Assembly: GCA_018663815.1 (NCBI GenBank)
Contig: JABJPQ010000696.1
Coordinates: 1 to 12,710 of the forward strand
From: Halobacteriovoraceae bacterium
GTDB taxonomy: Bacteria > Bdellovibrionota > Bacteriovoracia > Bacteriovoracales > Bacteriovoracaceae
DNA length: 12,710 bases
Reading direction: 5' to 3'
Below the pieces are notes generated by a model. It ran no database searches. It was not told where the DNA came from and saw only the letters and a list, made by a program, of their open reading frames with translations. Position 1 is the stretch's first letter; each line of letters opens with the position of its first letter. Shown here piece by piece: positions 1 to 7,305 of this stretch. A program made the translations under genes and the position numbers.

Positions 1-628
1 TAATATTTGGAGATGAGAGTAACTTTGATATAAGGCCTGATTGTTCACCCTCATTTTTATAAATGGCTTCAACGAACTTTTCATTATTATTGATTACAAT
101 ATCAACTGACTTTTTAATTTTTGTTTCAGACCTCACAAGCCCTGCATGAATAAACGGGGTGTGCATTGGATCTAATGTATTTTCAATTAATAGATATCCA
201 GGTACATCTAATTTATACTCCCAAGAAAATGACTTATTTAATTCGGGTCTTTTATGAGTTATATCAAATTCTTTATTGCTAGATTGACTTACCCAAATCA
301 TATCATCAAATATCTCAGTCCTAACCTCTTTTAACTTAAAGCGAGGAATATTGTCTAGCCCAGGAAGAGCAGTACACTCACCTCGCTTATTAAAACACCA
401 GCCATGATATATACACATTAGATTCTTTTTATTGAGTATAGTCCCTTCACTGAGAGGGTATCCTCTATGAGGACAAGCATCTATAAAAGTACTAATATTT
501 TTATTTGAATCTTTAAGGATAATGAGAGGGACCTCAAATAAAACAACTCTCTTGATTTCGTTAGGCTTAATATTAGTATCTGAAACTGCAAACCAACCAT
601 CACTTGATAGCTCTCGAATTGACTTCAT
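1..628 (-). CDS. Rieske [2Fe-2S] non-haem iron oxygenase, partial (C-terminus beyond left edge)
   Basis: The first 209 residues of a Rieske-type ring-hydroxylating/demethylating oxygenase alpha subunit are visible. The Rieske cluster ligands are C52 and H54 (motif CPHRG) and C72 and H75 (motif CIYHGW). The start of the catalytic domain follows, with the mononuclear-iron pattern D153-x-x-H156-x4-H161 (DPMHTPFIH). These enzymes activate O2 with electrons from a reductase partner to hydroxylate, desaturate or demethylate a substrate; no reductase is visible here. The ATG at 626-628 is preceded by AAGAAGGA at a normal distance. The gene is divergent from the thiolase-led operon starting at 791 and shares its 162-bp intergenic region, so a common pathway is plausible but inferred. 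The substrate cannot be read from this fragment. The vanillate demethylase/pheophorbide oxygenase-like single-component-type branch is a guess from the layout. The family call is firm. Confidence 0.93.
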   Translation of the reverse strand, partial: MKSIRELSSDGWFAVSDTNIKPNEIKRVVLFEVPLIILKDSNKNISTFIDACPHRGYPLSEGTILNKKNLMCIYHGWCFNKRGECTALPGLDNIPRFKLKEVRTEIFDDMIWVSQSSNKEFDITHKRPELNKSFSWEYKLDVPGYLLIENTLDPMHTPFIHAGLVRSETKIKKSVDIVINNNEKFVEAIYKNEGEQSGLISKLLSSPNI

Positions 629-649
629 TTATAATCCTTCTTTTTATTA

Positions 650-678
650 ATTATAGACTAAAATAAAGACAATTGTAA
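650..678 (-). promoter_or_regulatory. Putative sigma70-type promoter of the Rieske oxygenase gene
   Basis: On the minus strand a perfect TATAAT (650-655) lies 17 bp from a weak -35 hexamer TTACAA (673-678). Transcription would begin near 643, giving a very short leader that contains only the ribosome binding site (about 634-641). The -10 box is convincing and the -35 is weak. Confidence 0.5.
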
Positions 679-707
679 CTTTTAGACTTTTTTATCCCGT
701 TAAGTAT

Positions 708-737
708 CTGACTTCACATCTCTTACTTTCTTATAAA
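708..737 (+). promoter_or_regulatory. Putative promoter of the thiolase/OleD-like/MBL/adenylation operon
   Basis: CTGACT (708-713) is followed after 18 bp by TATAAA (732-737), a five-of-six match to the -10 consensus. This predicts a start near 744 and a leader of about 46 nt before the ATG at 791. It lies back-to-back with the Rieske promoter in the same 162-bp divergent region. Confidence 0.4.
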
Positions 738-790
738 ATGGCTACTTTCTTGCAACTTAATATCAATAACTATTAGATTGAGGTTTAATA

Positions 791-1789
791 ATGAGAAATG
801 TTAAAATTACTAGCACTGGTAAATACCTACCAAAAAGAGTTGTTCCTGCCTCAGAGGTAGACAAACTTATTGGAGTAAAGGAAGGCACTGTTGCTGCTAA
901 ATCAGGAGTCTTAGAGAGACGTTACGCAGACAATATAAACGAAACTCAATCGAAAATGGCCGCGATGGCCATAAAAGAATGCCTCTCAAAAGTGAACTTA
1001 GATCTTACAGATATTGATGCGCTCATATGTACTAGTGGTACATCTGAACAGGAGATACCATCCAATGCTGCACTTATTTTAAAAGAATTGAAGGCGAAAA
1101 GCATTGGAATGACTGCTTTTGATATAAACTCTACTTGTATGAGTTTTTTATCGGGACTTGATACTGTTTCTTATATGATTGATGCCGGAAGGTTTAATAG
1201 AGTTCTCTTTGTAAGCTCTGAGGTTGCTTCTGTTGGAATTAACTATCGCCACCTTGAGTCAGCTTCTCTATTTGGTGATGGAGCTGTCGCTGTTCTCGTG
1301 GAGAAATCAGATGGTGAGTCTGGAATTATCGGAGCACAAATGAAAATTTATCCAGAAGGTGCTGATCATTGCCGTATAGTTGGAGGTGGTACTAAGTATC
1401 CTCCTCAACCAGGAACTTACACTGAAGATGATTGTTTAAAGTTTAAATTTGAAATGAATGGAAAAGCAGTCTTTAAATTGGCATCTCAAGTTATGAGAGC
1501 TGACGTTGATGAACTATTACAAAAGTGTGATATTAGCCTTGAGCATTTTAAATTGATTATACCTCACCAGGCTAGTAAGTCAGGAATGAAATTAATTCAA
1601 AAGAAACTTGGAGCTTCTCCTGATCAATGGATGGACATAATTGAAAATCATGGAAATATGGTTTCTGTTTCAATTCCTTTGGCACTTTCATATGCCATTG
1701 AAGACCAAAGAGTACACAAAGGAGATCTCGTTCTTCTTCTGGCAACAAGTGCTGGTTTTGCAACGGGCATAATGATTATAAAAATTTAA
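791..1789 (+). CDS. Ketoacyl-ACP synthase III (FabH/OleA-like thiolase-fold) condensing enzyme
   Basis: This 332-residue protein has the length and layout of KAS III enzymes, which condense an acyl-CoA or acyl-ACP with a second thioester. The catalytic triad is visible: Cys116 in NSTCMSF, His259 in IIPHQA and Asn289 in NHGNMVSVSIP. The FGDGAVAVLV signature sits at 161-170. The motif around the active cysteine differs from the usual FabH AACAGF, arguing against a housekeeping fatty-acid initiation role. The gene is not next to other fab genes. It is directly followed by an OleD-like reductase, suggesting an OleA-type head-to-head condensation or another specialised first step. The start is the ATG preceded by GAGG (780-783) with a 7-nt spacer. 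It heads a four-gene operon. The enzyme class is firm; the OleA-like role is inference. Confidence 0.9.
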   Translation: MRNVKITSTGKYLPKRVVPASEVDKLIGVKEGTVAAKSGVLERRYADNINETQSKMAAMAIKECLSKVNLDLTDIDALICTSGTSEQEIPSNAALILKELKAKSIGMTAFDINSTCMSFLSGLDTVSYMIDAGRFNRVLFVSSEVASVGINYRHLESASLFGDGAVAVLVEKSDGESGIIGAQMKIYPEGADHCRIVGGGTKYPPQPGTYTEDDCLKFKFEMNGKAVFKLASQVMRADVDELLQKCDISLEHFKLIIPHQASKSGMKLIQKKLGASPDQWMDIIENHGNMVSVSIPLALSYAIEDQRVHKGDLVLLLATSAGFATGIMIIKI

Positions 1790-1798
1790 AGGAAAAGA

Positions 1799-2809
1799 AT
1801 GAAAGTACTCATTACAGGAGCAACTGGTTTTCTCGGGTTTAGAATTTGTGAAATGCTTCTGGCCAGAGGATACAAAGAGATTATCGCTCTTGGTAGAAAT
1901 GAATCTAAAGGCAAAAAACTTATAGAACTTGGATGTCATTTTATAAAAGCAGACCTGAGAGATGTACAAAAGCTCAATGATCTACTTCCAAATGGAGTTG
2001 AGGGGATTATTCACTCTGCTGCTCTCTCATCACCTTGGGGTCCTATGGAAGACTTTATAAATACAAATCAAATTGGAACAAGAAACCTCATCAAGGTCGC
2101 AGAACAGCAAAACATAGAAAGATTCGTCTATGTTTCTAGTCCAAGTGTATATTTTAACTTTAAAGAAAGACTTAATGTAAAAGAATCTGATTCAACAGCT
2201 GCCCCGAAATGGCCATCAACATACACCTATTCAAAATATCTTGCAGAACAAGAAGTACTTGCGAGTGATAAAGTGAAATCAGTTATTATAAGGCCTCGAG
2301 GTTTATTTGGTCCAGGTGATACTTCCATTATTCCAAGGCTCGTAAAAGCGAATAAAGAAGGAAGACTTCCTATTATGGGAGATGGTACTACTCTAACGGA
2401 CCTTACTTATATTGACAATGCTGCCATTTCAATCATACTTGCCTTGGAGAAATGCATAGAAAATGATAAGGAAGTTTTTAATATTTCGAACGGTGACCCT
2501 GTAGAGCTTTGGAAATACCTTGGAAATATCCTAACTGAGCTAGATCAAGAGTTTAACCCAAAAAGGATCCCTTTTCCGGTAATCTATGCAATTTGCTTCG
2601 TAGATGAATTCATATCGAAATATTTTTTTAAAGGTAAAGAACCTATTCTTACGAGATACACAGCAGGACTTCTAGCAAAGAGTCTAACCCTAGATATCAA
2701 CAAAGCAAAAGAAAGACTTGGATATATACCTCTAGTTAATATGGAAGATGCAAAAAAATTAACTATTGAGTGGATAAGGAAAAACCCGGAGATTATTTCA
2801 TGCAAGTAG
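1799..2809 (+). CDS. Extended short-chain dehydrogenase/reductase, OleD-like (2-alkyl-3-oxoalkanoate reductase type)
   Basis: This is a 336-residue NAD(P)-dependent extended SDR. The Rossmann glycine motif TGATGFLG is at residues 6-13, the active-site serine region is VSSPSVYF (112-119), and the catalytic Tyr142-x3-Lys146 is in YTYSK. RPRGLFGPGD (165-174) is typical of the 3beta-HSD/OleD branch. The SSPSV-F segment and the AALSSPWG stretch (74-81) recall OleD, which reduces the beta-keto acid made by OleA to a beta-hydroxy acid. That comparison is from memory of the family, not a search. The gene starts 9 nt after the thiolase stop with an AAGGAAA ribosome binding site, so the two should be co-transcribed. 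Its position after a KAS III-like enzyme makes ketoreduction of the condensed product the most likely job. Confidence 0.88.
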   Translation: MKVLITGATGFLGFRICEMLLARGYKEIIALGRNESKGKKLIELGCHFIKADLRDVQKLNDLLPNGVEGIIHSAALSSPWGPMEDFINTNQIGTRNLIKVAEQQNIERFVYVSSPSVYFNFKERLNVKESDSTAAPKWPSTYTYSKYLAEQEVLASDKVKSVIIRPRGLFGPGDTSIIPRLVKANKEGRLPIMGDGTTLTDLTYIDNAAISIILALEKCIENDKEVFNISNGDPVELWKYLGNILTELDQEFNPKRIPFPVIYAICFVDEFISKYFFKGKEPILTRYTAGLLAKSLTLDINKAKERLGYIPLVNMEDAKKLTIEWIRKNPEIISCK

Positions 2810-3669
2810 AATTTCACGATGGAGGTTATTGTACTCACAGAGAGAAAATGGCTATAAGTACAGGTCGTTTTTGTAAAGCTGTATTCCCCTCAATATTCGT
2901 ACATTTTCATCATGAAAAGCATGGGCACATTTTATATGATACAGGTTACTCGCAAAAATTCTACGAAGAGACAAAGAACTTCCCGAATAATCTTTACGCA
3001 AAAATAACTCCTGTTTTTATAAAGGAGAAAGATACAGCTGTCTACAAACTCAAACAGCAAGGGATAAATCCTGAAGATGTTAAATTTATTATCATTTCGC
3101 ACTTCCATGCAGATCATATTGCAGCTTTAAAAGACTTCCCTAACGCTAGGTTTATCTACTTTTCTCACGGGTTCAGTAAGTTTGATGGACTCGGGAAATA
3201 CAAAAGGCTTGTTAATGGTTATCTCCTAGGCCTTATTCCTGAAGGTTTCAAAGAACGAACTATAGCTGTCGAGAAAAGACCAACAACCCTTTCGGTTAGT
3301 AAAAGTCTAAATGAGATTTTTTCAGTTCAATACGATATATTCGGCGATGGAAGTTTACTTGCGATTGAACTACCTGGTCATGCCAGAGGCCAACTGGGAC
3401 TCTACTTTACACAAGGAAATAAAGAGTTCTTTCTTATTGCTGACAGTTGTTGGTTAACTCAAGCATATGAAGAAAATATTAGACCCGCTATTTTTAGTTA
3501 CTTACTCACAGACTCTGCTAAATTATATAATCAAACCCTCGAGAAGATTCATAGAGTTCACAAAGCAGACAACAAAATTATTATTGTTCCATCACATTGT
3601 GGACAAAAATATTTAGACCTCGTCGCCACTCCTTGTTGCACAAAAAATCTTAACGGAGTTTACACTTGA
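2800..3669 (+). CDS. Metallo-beta-lactamase-fold hydrolase
   Basis: This is a 289-residue binuclear-zinc MBL-fold hydrolase. Metal ligands follow the classic order: H101-x-H103-x-D105-H106 (HFHADH), H194 in PGHARGQ, D215 in IADSCW, and H266 in PSHCGQ. The frame opens at a GTG at 2770, but the ATG at 2800 is chosen because GGAG (2788-2791) lies 8 nt ahead of it; the gene then overlaps the reductase end by 10 nt, indicating translational coupling. The general layout is like N-acyl-homoserine lactonases and other lactone or thioester hydrolases. In this operon it may hydrolyse a thioester, lactone or ester intermediate, taking the place that the alpha/beta-hydrolase OleB has in the ole pathway. 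That role is inference; the fold is firm. No signal peptide, so cytoplasmic. Confidence 0.9.
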   Translation: MQVEFHDGGYCTHREKMAISTGRFCKAVFPSIFVHFHHEKHGHILYDTGYSQKFYEETKNFPNNLYAKITPVFIKEKDTAVYKLKQQGINPEDVKFIIISHFHADHIAALKDFPNARFIYFSHGFSKFDGLGKYKRLVNGYLLGLIPEGFKERTIAVEKRPTTLSVSKSLNEIFSVQYDIFGDGSLLAIELPGHARGQLGLYFTQGNKEFFLIADSCWLTQAYEENIRPAIFSYLLTDSAKLYNQTLEKIHRVHKADNKIIIVPSHCGQKYLDLVATPCCTKNLNGVYT

Positions 3670-4970
3670 GAATTTTCCAACTGCTCTATCATTACCTTCG
3701 CACTCTTTTAGAAACAAATTTACTCCCAAAAAACATTGCCCAATATATTGTTAAACGAAGAAAGGAAAAATATCTAAAATGGTTAGTTCATAATTCTCCT
3801 TACTATTCAAAGTACAAAGAAATAAAAAGACTTGAAGATCTTCCAATGGGAAATAAATCCATGCTTATGGATAACTTTGATAAAATTAACACTAAAGGGT
3901 TAAAAAAAGAAAATTGCTTTGATCTTGCCTTAAAATCAGAAAATGATCGAAATTTCAGTTCAATGATTGGTGATATCTCTGTTGGCTTATCTTCCGGAAC
4001 ATCAGGAAATAGAGGATTATTTTGTGCAAACTCATCCGAGCGGGCGCTATGGGCAGGAATAATACTGGCTAAGGTTCTTCCAAGGTCGATTCTCTCTAAA
4101 CAAAAAATTGCTCTTTTTTTAAGAGCTAATAACAATCTCTACGACAGACTCAACTCAAATAAGATTATCTTTTGTTTTTTTGACATGATTATTCCCTTGA
4201 AAGAACAGATTAATTCTCTGGAAAGTTATAACCCAGATTATCTTGTGGCTCCCGCATCTGTTTTATGTCAGATTGCAAAATGCATAGAGAGTAAAAGTTT
4301 AAAGATCACACCAACAAAAATTTTTTCTGCGGCAGAGGTATTAGACAAAGCTGATGAAGCCTACCTAGAAAGAGTTTTTAATCAAAAAATACACCAACTA
4401 TATCAATGCACTGAAGGTTTTCTAGCGTCAACTTGTAGTCATGGCAATCTGCATATCAATGAAGAATATATTATTGTTGAGAAGGAGTATCTTGATAAAA
4501 AAAATGGACGGTTCATTCCTATCATTACTGATCTTTTTCGTAAAACTCAACCCATAGTACGTTATCGTCTTAATGATATTCTCGTAGAAAATACAGATTC
4601 TTGCCCATGTGGGTCTCATCATTTGCGTCTAAATGCAATAGAGGGAAGGGAAGATGATATCTTCTTTTTTAAACATATAGAATCAAATGAGGAGGTTGCT
4701 GTATACCCAGATTTTCTAAGAAGAGCTGTTATATCTGCTAATGATGAAATTGATGAATATAGAGTAATACAATACTCCGCTAAAGAGATTGAAGTGCAAA
4801 TCCTCAGTAACTCCAATATAAGCGAGATTACAAACTCCATTAGAAGTAACTTTGACGCTTTATTTGAAAAACTCAATATCCAAAAGCCAACAATTGAGTT
4901 TAAACAATATAAAGCATTAGATATTACTCAAAAAAGGAAAAGGATCGAAAGAGTTCACAAAGGTAACTGA
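3666..4970 (+). CDS. Adenylate-forming enzyme, F390-synthetase-related/PaaK-like (TIGR02304-type)
   Basis: This 434-residue ANL-superfamily-like enzyme would activate a carboxylate as its acyl-adenylate. Visible motifs are the phosphate-binding loop SSGTSGNRG (109-117), the YQCTEG motif (246-251) of the adenine-binding region, and YRLNDI (300-305) with the ribose-binding Asp304. A CPCG pair (313-316) recalls the metal-binding cysteines of PaaK-type ligases, and EGREDD (326-331) marks the hinge to a short C-terminal domain. The pattern fits the probable adenylate-forming family annotated as F390 synthetase-related, whose substrate is, as far as I know, undefined. It begins at a TTG whose last bases form the upstream TGA stop (4-nt overlap), with GGAG (3655-3658) 7 nt ahead. 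It would activate the product of the thiolase and reductase for transfer, lactonisation or conjugation; that is inference. Confidence 0.88.
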   Translation: MRIFQLLYHYLRTLLETNLLPKNIAQYIVKRRKEKYLKWLVHNSPYYSKYKEIKRLEDLPMGNKSMLMDNFDKINTKGLKKENCFDLALKSENDRNFSSMIGDISVGLSSGTSGNRGLFCANSSERALWAGIILAKVLPRSILSKQKIALFLRANNNLYDRLNSNKIIFCFFDMIIPLKEQINSLESYNPDYLVAPASVLCQIAKCIESKSLKITPTKIFSAAEVLDKADEAYLERVFNQKIHQLYQCTEGFLASTCSHGNLHINEEYIIVEKEYLDKKNGRFIPIITDLFRKTQPIVRYRLNDILVENTDSCPCGSHHLRLNAIEGREDDIFFFKHIESNEEVAVYPDFLRRAVISANDEIDEYRVIQYSAKEIEVQILSNSNISEITNSIRSNFDALFEKLNIQKPTIEFKQYKALDITQKRKRIERVHKGN

Positions 4971-4971
4971 A

Positions 4972-4999
4972 TAAGCTAATCCAAAGCTTAAACTTTTTC
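4972..4999 (+). terminator. Weak putative intrinsic terminator at the operon end
   Basis: A 6-bp stem TAAGCT (4972-4977) / AGCTTA (4985-4990) is followed by a run of five T (4994-4998), beginning just after the stop of the adenylation gene. The stem has only two G-C pairs, so termination would be inefficient unless assisted. Confidence 0.3.
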
Positions 5000-5041
5000 T
5001 GTTTGACTCGAGCCATCAGTACCGAAATACTTGGTTCCTAA

Positions 5042-5611
5042 ATTTCAATTAAATCAATATTCAAAAATGCAATACGAGAAAGTGGGAGAATATGGGGATA
5101 TCCTCATTGCACTCAACAGCGAGAAATCACTCAAATCGCAATAGATAGATAACTCTCACTTATTGCTTTTGAAGAGATGTTTGTTTGAGGTCCTGATGGA
5201 AGAGTTTTCCGTCATACATTTTATAAAAATAATGAACTTGTTGGCTATTGTGCAATCTTACACGCTTTGGAATTAAAAGGCCTGACCATAATGGAAGTCA
5301 GCGACCATTTCTAGAGGTAATTAGTGAAGCGGATATAATTGTTAATGGGAGTTTCCAAGATCCTGAAAAGCCATATATGTTTGTGACCAATGAAGAAATT
5401 TCTTCGTTAAAGCCACATAGCCTTATAATTGATATCAGCTGTGACGAAGGTATGGGATTTCCTTTTGCAAACCAACAAGTTTTTCTGAGCATTTACTTAA
5501 AATAGGCAACATTGACTATTTAGGGTGTCGACCACATCCCCCCCAATCCACCACCTTGATTACTTGAGTTCTTCAAAGAATCTCTAGCAAACACGATCAT
5601 TTTTCCGAACT
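5042..5611 (+). pseudogene. Decayed alanine-dehydrogenase / N5-(carboxyethyl)ornithine-synthase-like gene
   Basis: Broken reading frames along this stretch translate into consecutive pieces of one enzyme. First, from about 5072, comes GRIWGYPHCTQQREITQIAI, then LSLIAFEEM and FYKNNELVGY, with in-frame stops at 5150 and 5186. The sequence then moves to another frame (about 5299-5480) giving SEADIIVNGSFQDPEKP and LIIDISCDEGMGFPFA, then to a third (from 5484) giving KIGNIDYLG, and back to give VDHIPPNPP (from 5527). These recall the AlaDH/PNT-related CEO synthase family, a family call from memory of motifs. The nucleotide-binding Rossmann part expected between the second and third blocks is missing: only about 16 nt separate them. 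At least three frameshifts, two or more stops and a deletion rule out an ordinary product. A residual 85-residue frame (5248-5505) is a remnant, not a gene. The N-terminal part was not recovered; boundaries are approximate. Confidence 0.75.
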
Positions 5612-5671
5612 AGCTGTCAAAACTAATCTTTATTTTTTCATAACCGATGACTTTACTTTAGGGAGTTAAAT

Positions 5672-6430
5672 ATGAAAAATCTAAAGGTTATTATCTTTTT
5701 AGTAAGTTTATCCATGTCTACAAATATATTTGCGACAACAGTTGAGGGAATTGAAATTCCACTGAGTTTTGACGAAAGTACAAAGTACATCAGTCCAGAG
5801 TTCAATTTACCCTATTTAGTTCTTACCCGGGAGAAAATCAGCTTTCCTTCAAAAACTAAACTAGGCAAACGTCAGAAAATGAAATTTCAAAAAGCACTCG
5901 ATATTATGGAAATAGTAATAAACAGCGAAGAGTTTAAAAGGCTTGTTATTTCTTACCAAAGAAAAATTGGAACAAATCCTTCAGGAGATCCCATCTACGA
6001 GAGAAGCTTTAGTAAGAACTACCTTTGGAACAATTCTAAGGCAAGACTAACAAACGAGGAAATTTATAACATAATTATGCTTGGAAATGAAAAGATGAGA
6101 CCAAACACGCATGGAGAGATTAATTTTAATTCATATGTTAAAATTTGTTCTCGCTATCAACTTATGGTTCGTAATATTAATTGGTGTAATGGGACAATTG
6201 GTTCAACCAAGCCGTCCTCTAGTAAAATGATAAAACTCAACTGGAAATTTTACAAAAAATATGAAACCCACGAGATGCTTGCGAATATGGTTCATGAATG
6301 GGTTCACTTATTAGGTTTTTTGCATGGAGAAAGTAATATCCACCAGGAAGTTCCCTACGTCGTGGGAGCAATTGTAAAAAAGCTCGCAAAAAACATTTCA
6401 GAAAATAAAATCGCTAAAAATTCTTACTAA
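5672..6430 (+). CDS. Secreted putative zinc metalloprotease with metzincin-type motif
   Basis: This 252-residue protein starts with a Sec signal peptide (hydrophobic residues 6-20, likely cleavage after IFA21). Its defining feature is HEWVHLLGFLH, matching HExxHxxGxxH: H208, E209, H212 and H218. In metzincin proteases these residues are the three zinc ligands and the catalytic glutamate. A conserved-looking HQEVPYVVG follows (224-232). The rest, including cysteines 159 and 172, matches no family I recognise. Mature size is about 26 kDa with no propeptide or extra domain evident. The start is well supported by GGGAG (5661-5665) 6 nt ahead. It stands alone after the pseudogene and converges on the regulator gene. 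The last His could be coincidental, in which case it is a plain HExxH gluzincin-like protein. Substrate unknown. Confidence 0.8.
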   Translation: MKNLKVIIFLVSLSMSTNIFATTVEGIEIPLSFDESTKYISPEFNLPYLVLTREKISFPSKTKLGKRQKMKFQKALDIMEIVINSEEFKRLVISYQRKIGTNPSGDPIYERSFSKNYLWNNSKARLTNEEIYNIIMLGNEKMRPNTHGEINFNSYVKICSRYQLMVRNINWCNGTIGSTKPSSSKMIKLNWKFYKKYETHEMLANMVHEWVHLLGFLHGESNIHQEVPYVVGAIVKKLAKNISENKIAKNSY

Positions 6431-6470
6431 ATCATTTAAAGAATAGTATTTAGTGCCTTATTTAACAAAT

Positions 6471-7196
6471 TCACTTAGCCTTATTTAAATACTGATCTAG
6501 ATTCCATCTATACTTTTGTAAACAAAAGAAAAATCCATAAGCATCACTTTTTTGATTGGTTATTGATACTTTTTTATTTGCGGCCTTTGTCAGTGTAACT
6601 AGCTCAGAAATCTTAACTTTAATTCTCTCTAGGTCTTCTTTGGTATAGTCATGTAAATAAAATGAACTATTCACTTCATTCCGACTTTGTATAAATTCAT
6701 TCCAAATATCTAATTTATACTTCTTTACTAAAGGACCCGTTTTCTTCCACACTGGTTCCCCCTTAACTAACAACTTTGCCTTGTTATCAGGCAGCCACTC
6801 AATTAGATTGAGTCGATCCAAGCTCGACAAATACATAGTAATTTGTTTGGGTCTCAATTGAAATTTTGATCTGATTTTTTGGGTACTTAACCCTTTAATA
6901 AGATAATCAAAATATGCGAAACAGTCAGGATTATTTGCAAAAAAGATTTCCTGTTCATCTGTATAAAAAAACTCCTTTTTATTCTCATCGTCTACCTGTG
7001 ATGCAACATCACTAAGTGATAATCCTAAGACCTCACACATATCACCAAGGTTTTGTAGTGTTACTCCAGTTCCAGTGAGCCATCTTTTAAGAGTTGGGAG
7101 GCTTACTCCCACTTTATTAGCAAATTGTTGTTGGGTTAAACCATCTTGCTTAACAGTGTTCTTGATTACATTCATTATTTTATAAGAATAGTCCAC
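6471..7196 (-). CDS. XRE-type transcriptional regulator with C-terminal TIGR02147/DUF4423-like region
   Basis: This is a 241-residue DNA-binding protein. Residues 20-65 form a Cro/C1-type helix-turn-helix (LTQQQFANKVGVSLPTLKRW, then NLGDMCEVLGLSLSDV). Residues 80-230 resemble the regulator family common in Bdellovibrio relatives (TIGR02147/DUF4423), with a probable second winged-helix segment near 100-145 (STQKIRSKFQLRPKQITMYL). That family match is a recollection. The GTG at 7194-7196 is chosen because GGAGG (7201-7205) lies 4 nt before it; the first in-frame ATG, 21 nt further in (7173-7175), has no ribosome binding site. A perfect 17-bp palindrome lies 22 bp upstream, so autoregulation and control of the divergent secreted-protein gene at 7306 are likely. 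The effector is unknown. Confidence 0.85.
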   Translation of the reverse strand: MDYSYKIMNVIKNTVKQDGLTQQQFANKVGVSLPTLKRWLTGTGVTLQNLGDMCEVLGLSLSDVASQVDDENKKEFFYTDEQEIFFANNPDCFAYFDYLIKGLSTQKIRSKFQLRPKQITMYLSSLDRLNLIEWLPDNKAKLLVKGEPVWKKTGPLVKKYKLDIWNEFIQSRNEVNSSFYLHDYTKEDLERIKVKISELVTLTKAANKKVSITNQKSDAYGFFFCLQKYRWNLDQYLNKAK

Positions 7197-7217
7197 GGGA
7201 CCTCCATGACCCCAAAG

Positions 7218-7234
7218 GTATCATAATATGATAC
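7218..7234. promoter_or_regulatory. Perfect 17-bp palindrome, putative operator between divergent genes
   Basis: GTATCAT and ATGATAC are exact inverted repeats around a 3-bp centre (7225-7227). The site lies 22 bp from the regulator's GTG and 71 bp from the divergent ATG at 7306. On the minus strand it contains TATGAT (7220-7225), a good -10 box for the regulator gene. On the plus strand it lies just upstream of TAGAAT (7249-7254), a possible -10 for the secreted-protein gene. An HTH dimer bound here could repress both; this is inference from layout and symmetry. Confidence 0.6.
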
Positions 7235-7305
7235 ACATGAAAACAGGCTAGAATTATTACTAAAACTCAGTTAATTACTCTTCATCAACTTCAAAAGGAG
7301 AAATT

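Noticed and set aside
2770..2799. GTG start ten codons upstream of the MBL hydrolase ATG
   Set aside because: It would lengthen the overlap with the reductase and has no well-placed ribosome binding site, while the ATG at 2800 has GGAG 8 nt ahead and the MBL domain begins right after it.
5248..5505. An 85-residue open frame
   Set aside because: It is a fragment of the broken dehydrogenase-like gene; related sequence continues on both sides in other frames.
6426..6454. 7-bp inverted repeat ACTAAAT/ATTTAGT between two convergent genes
   Set aside because: The stem is almost all A-T with a 15-nt loop and no T run on either strand, so a terminator call is not supported.
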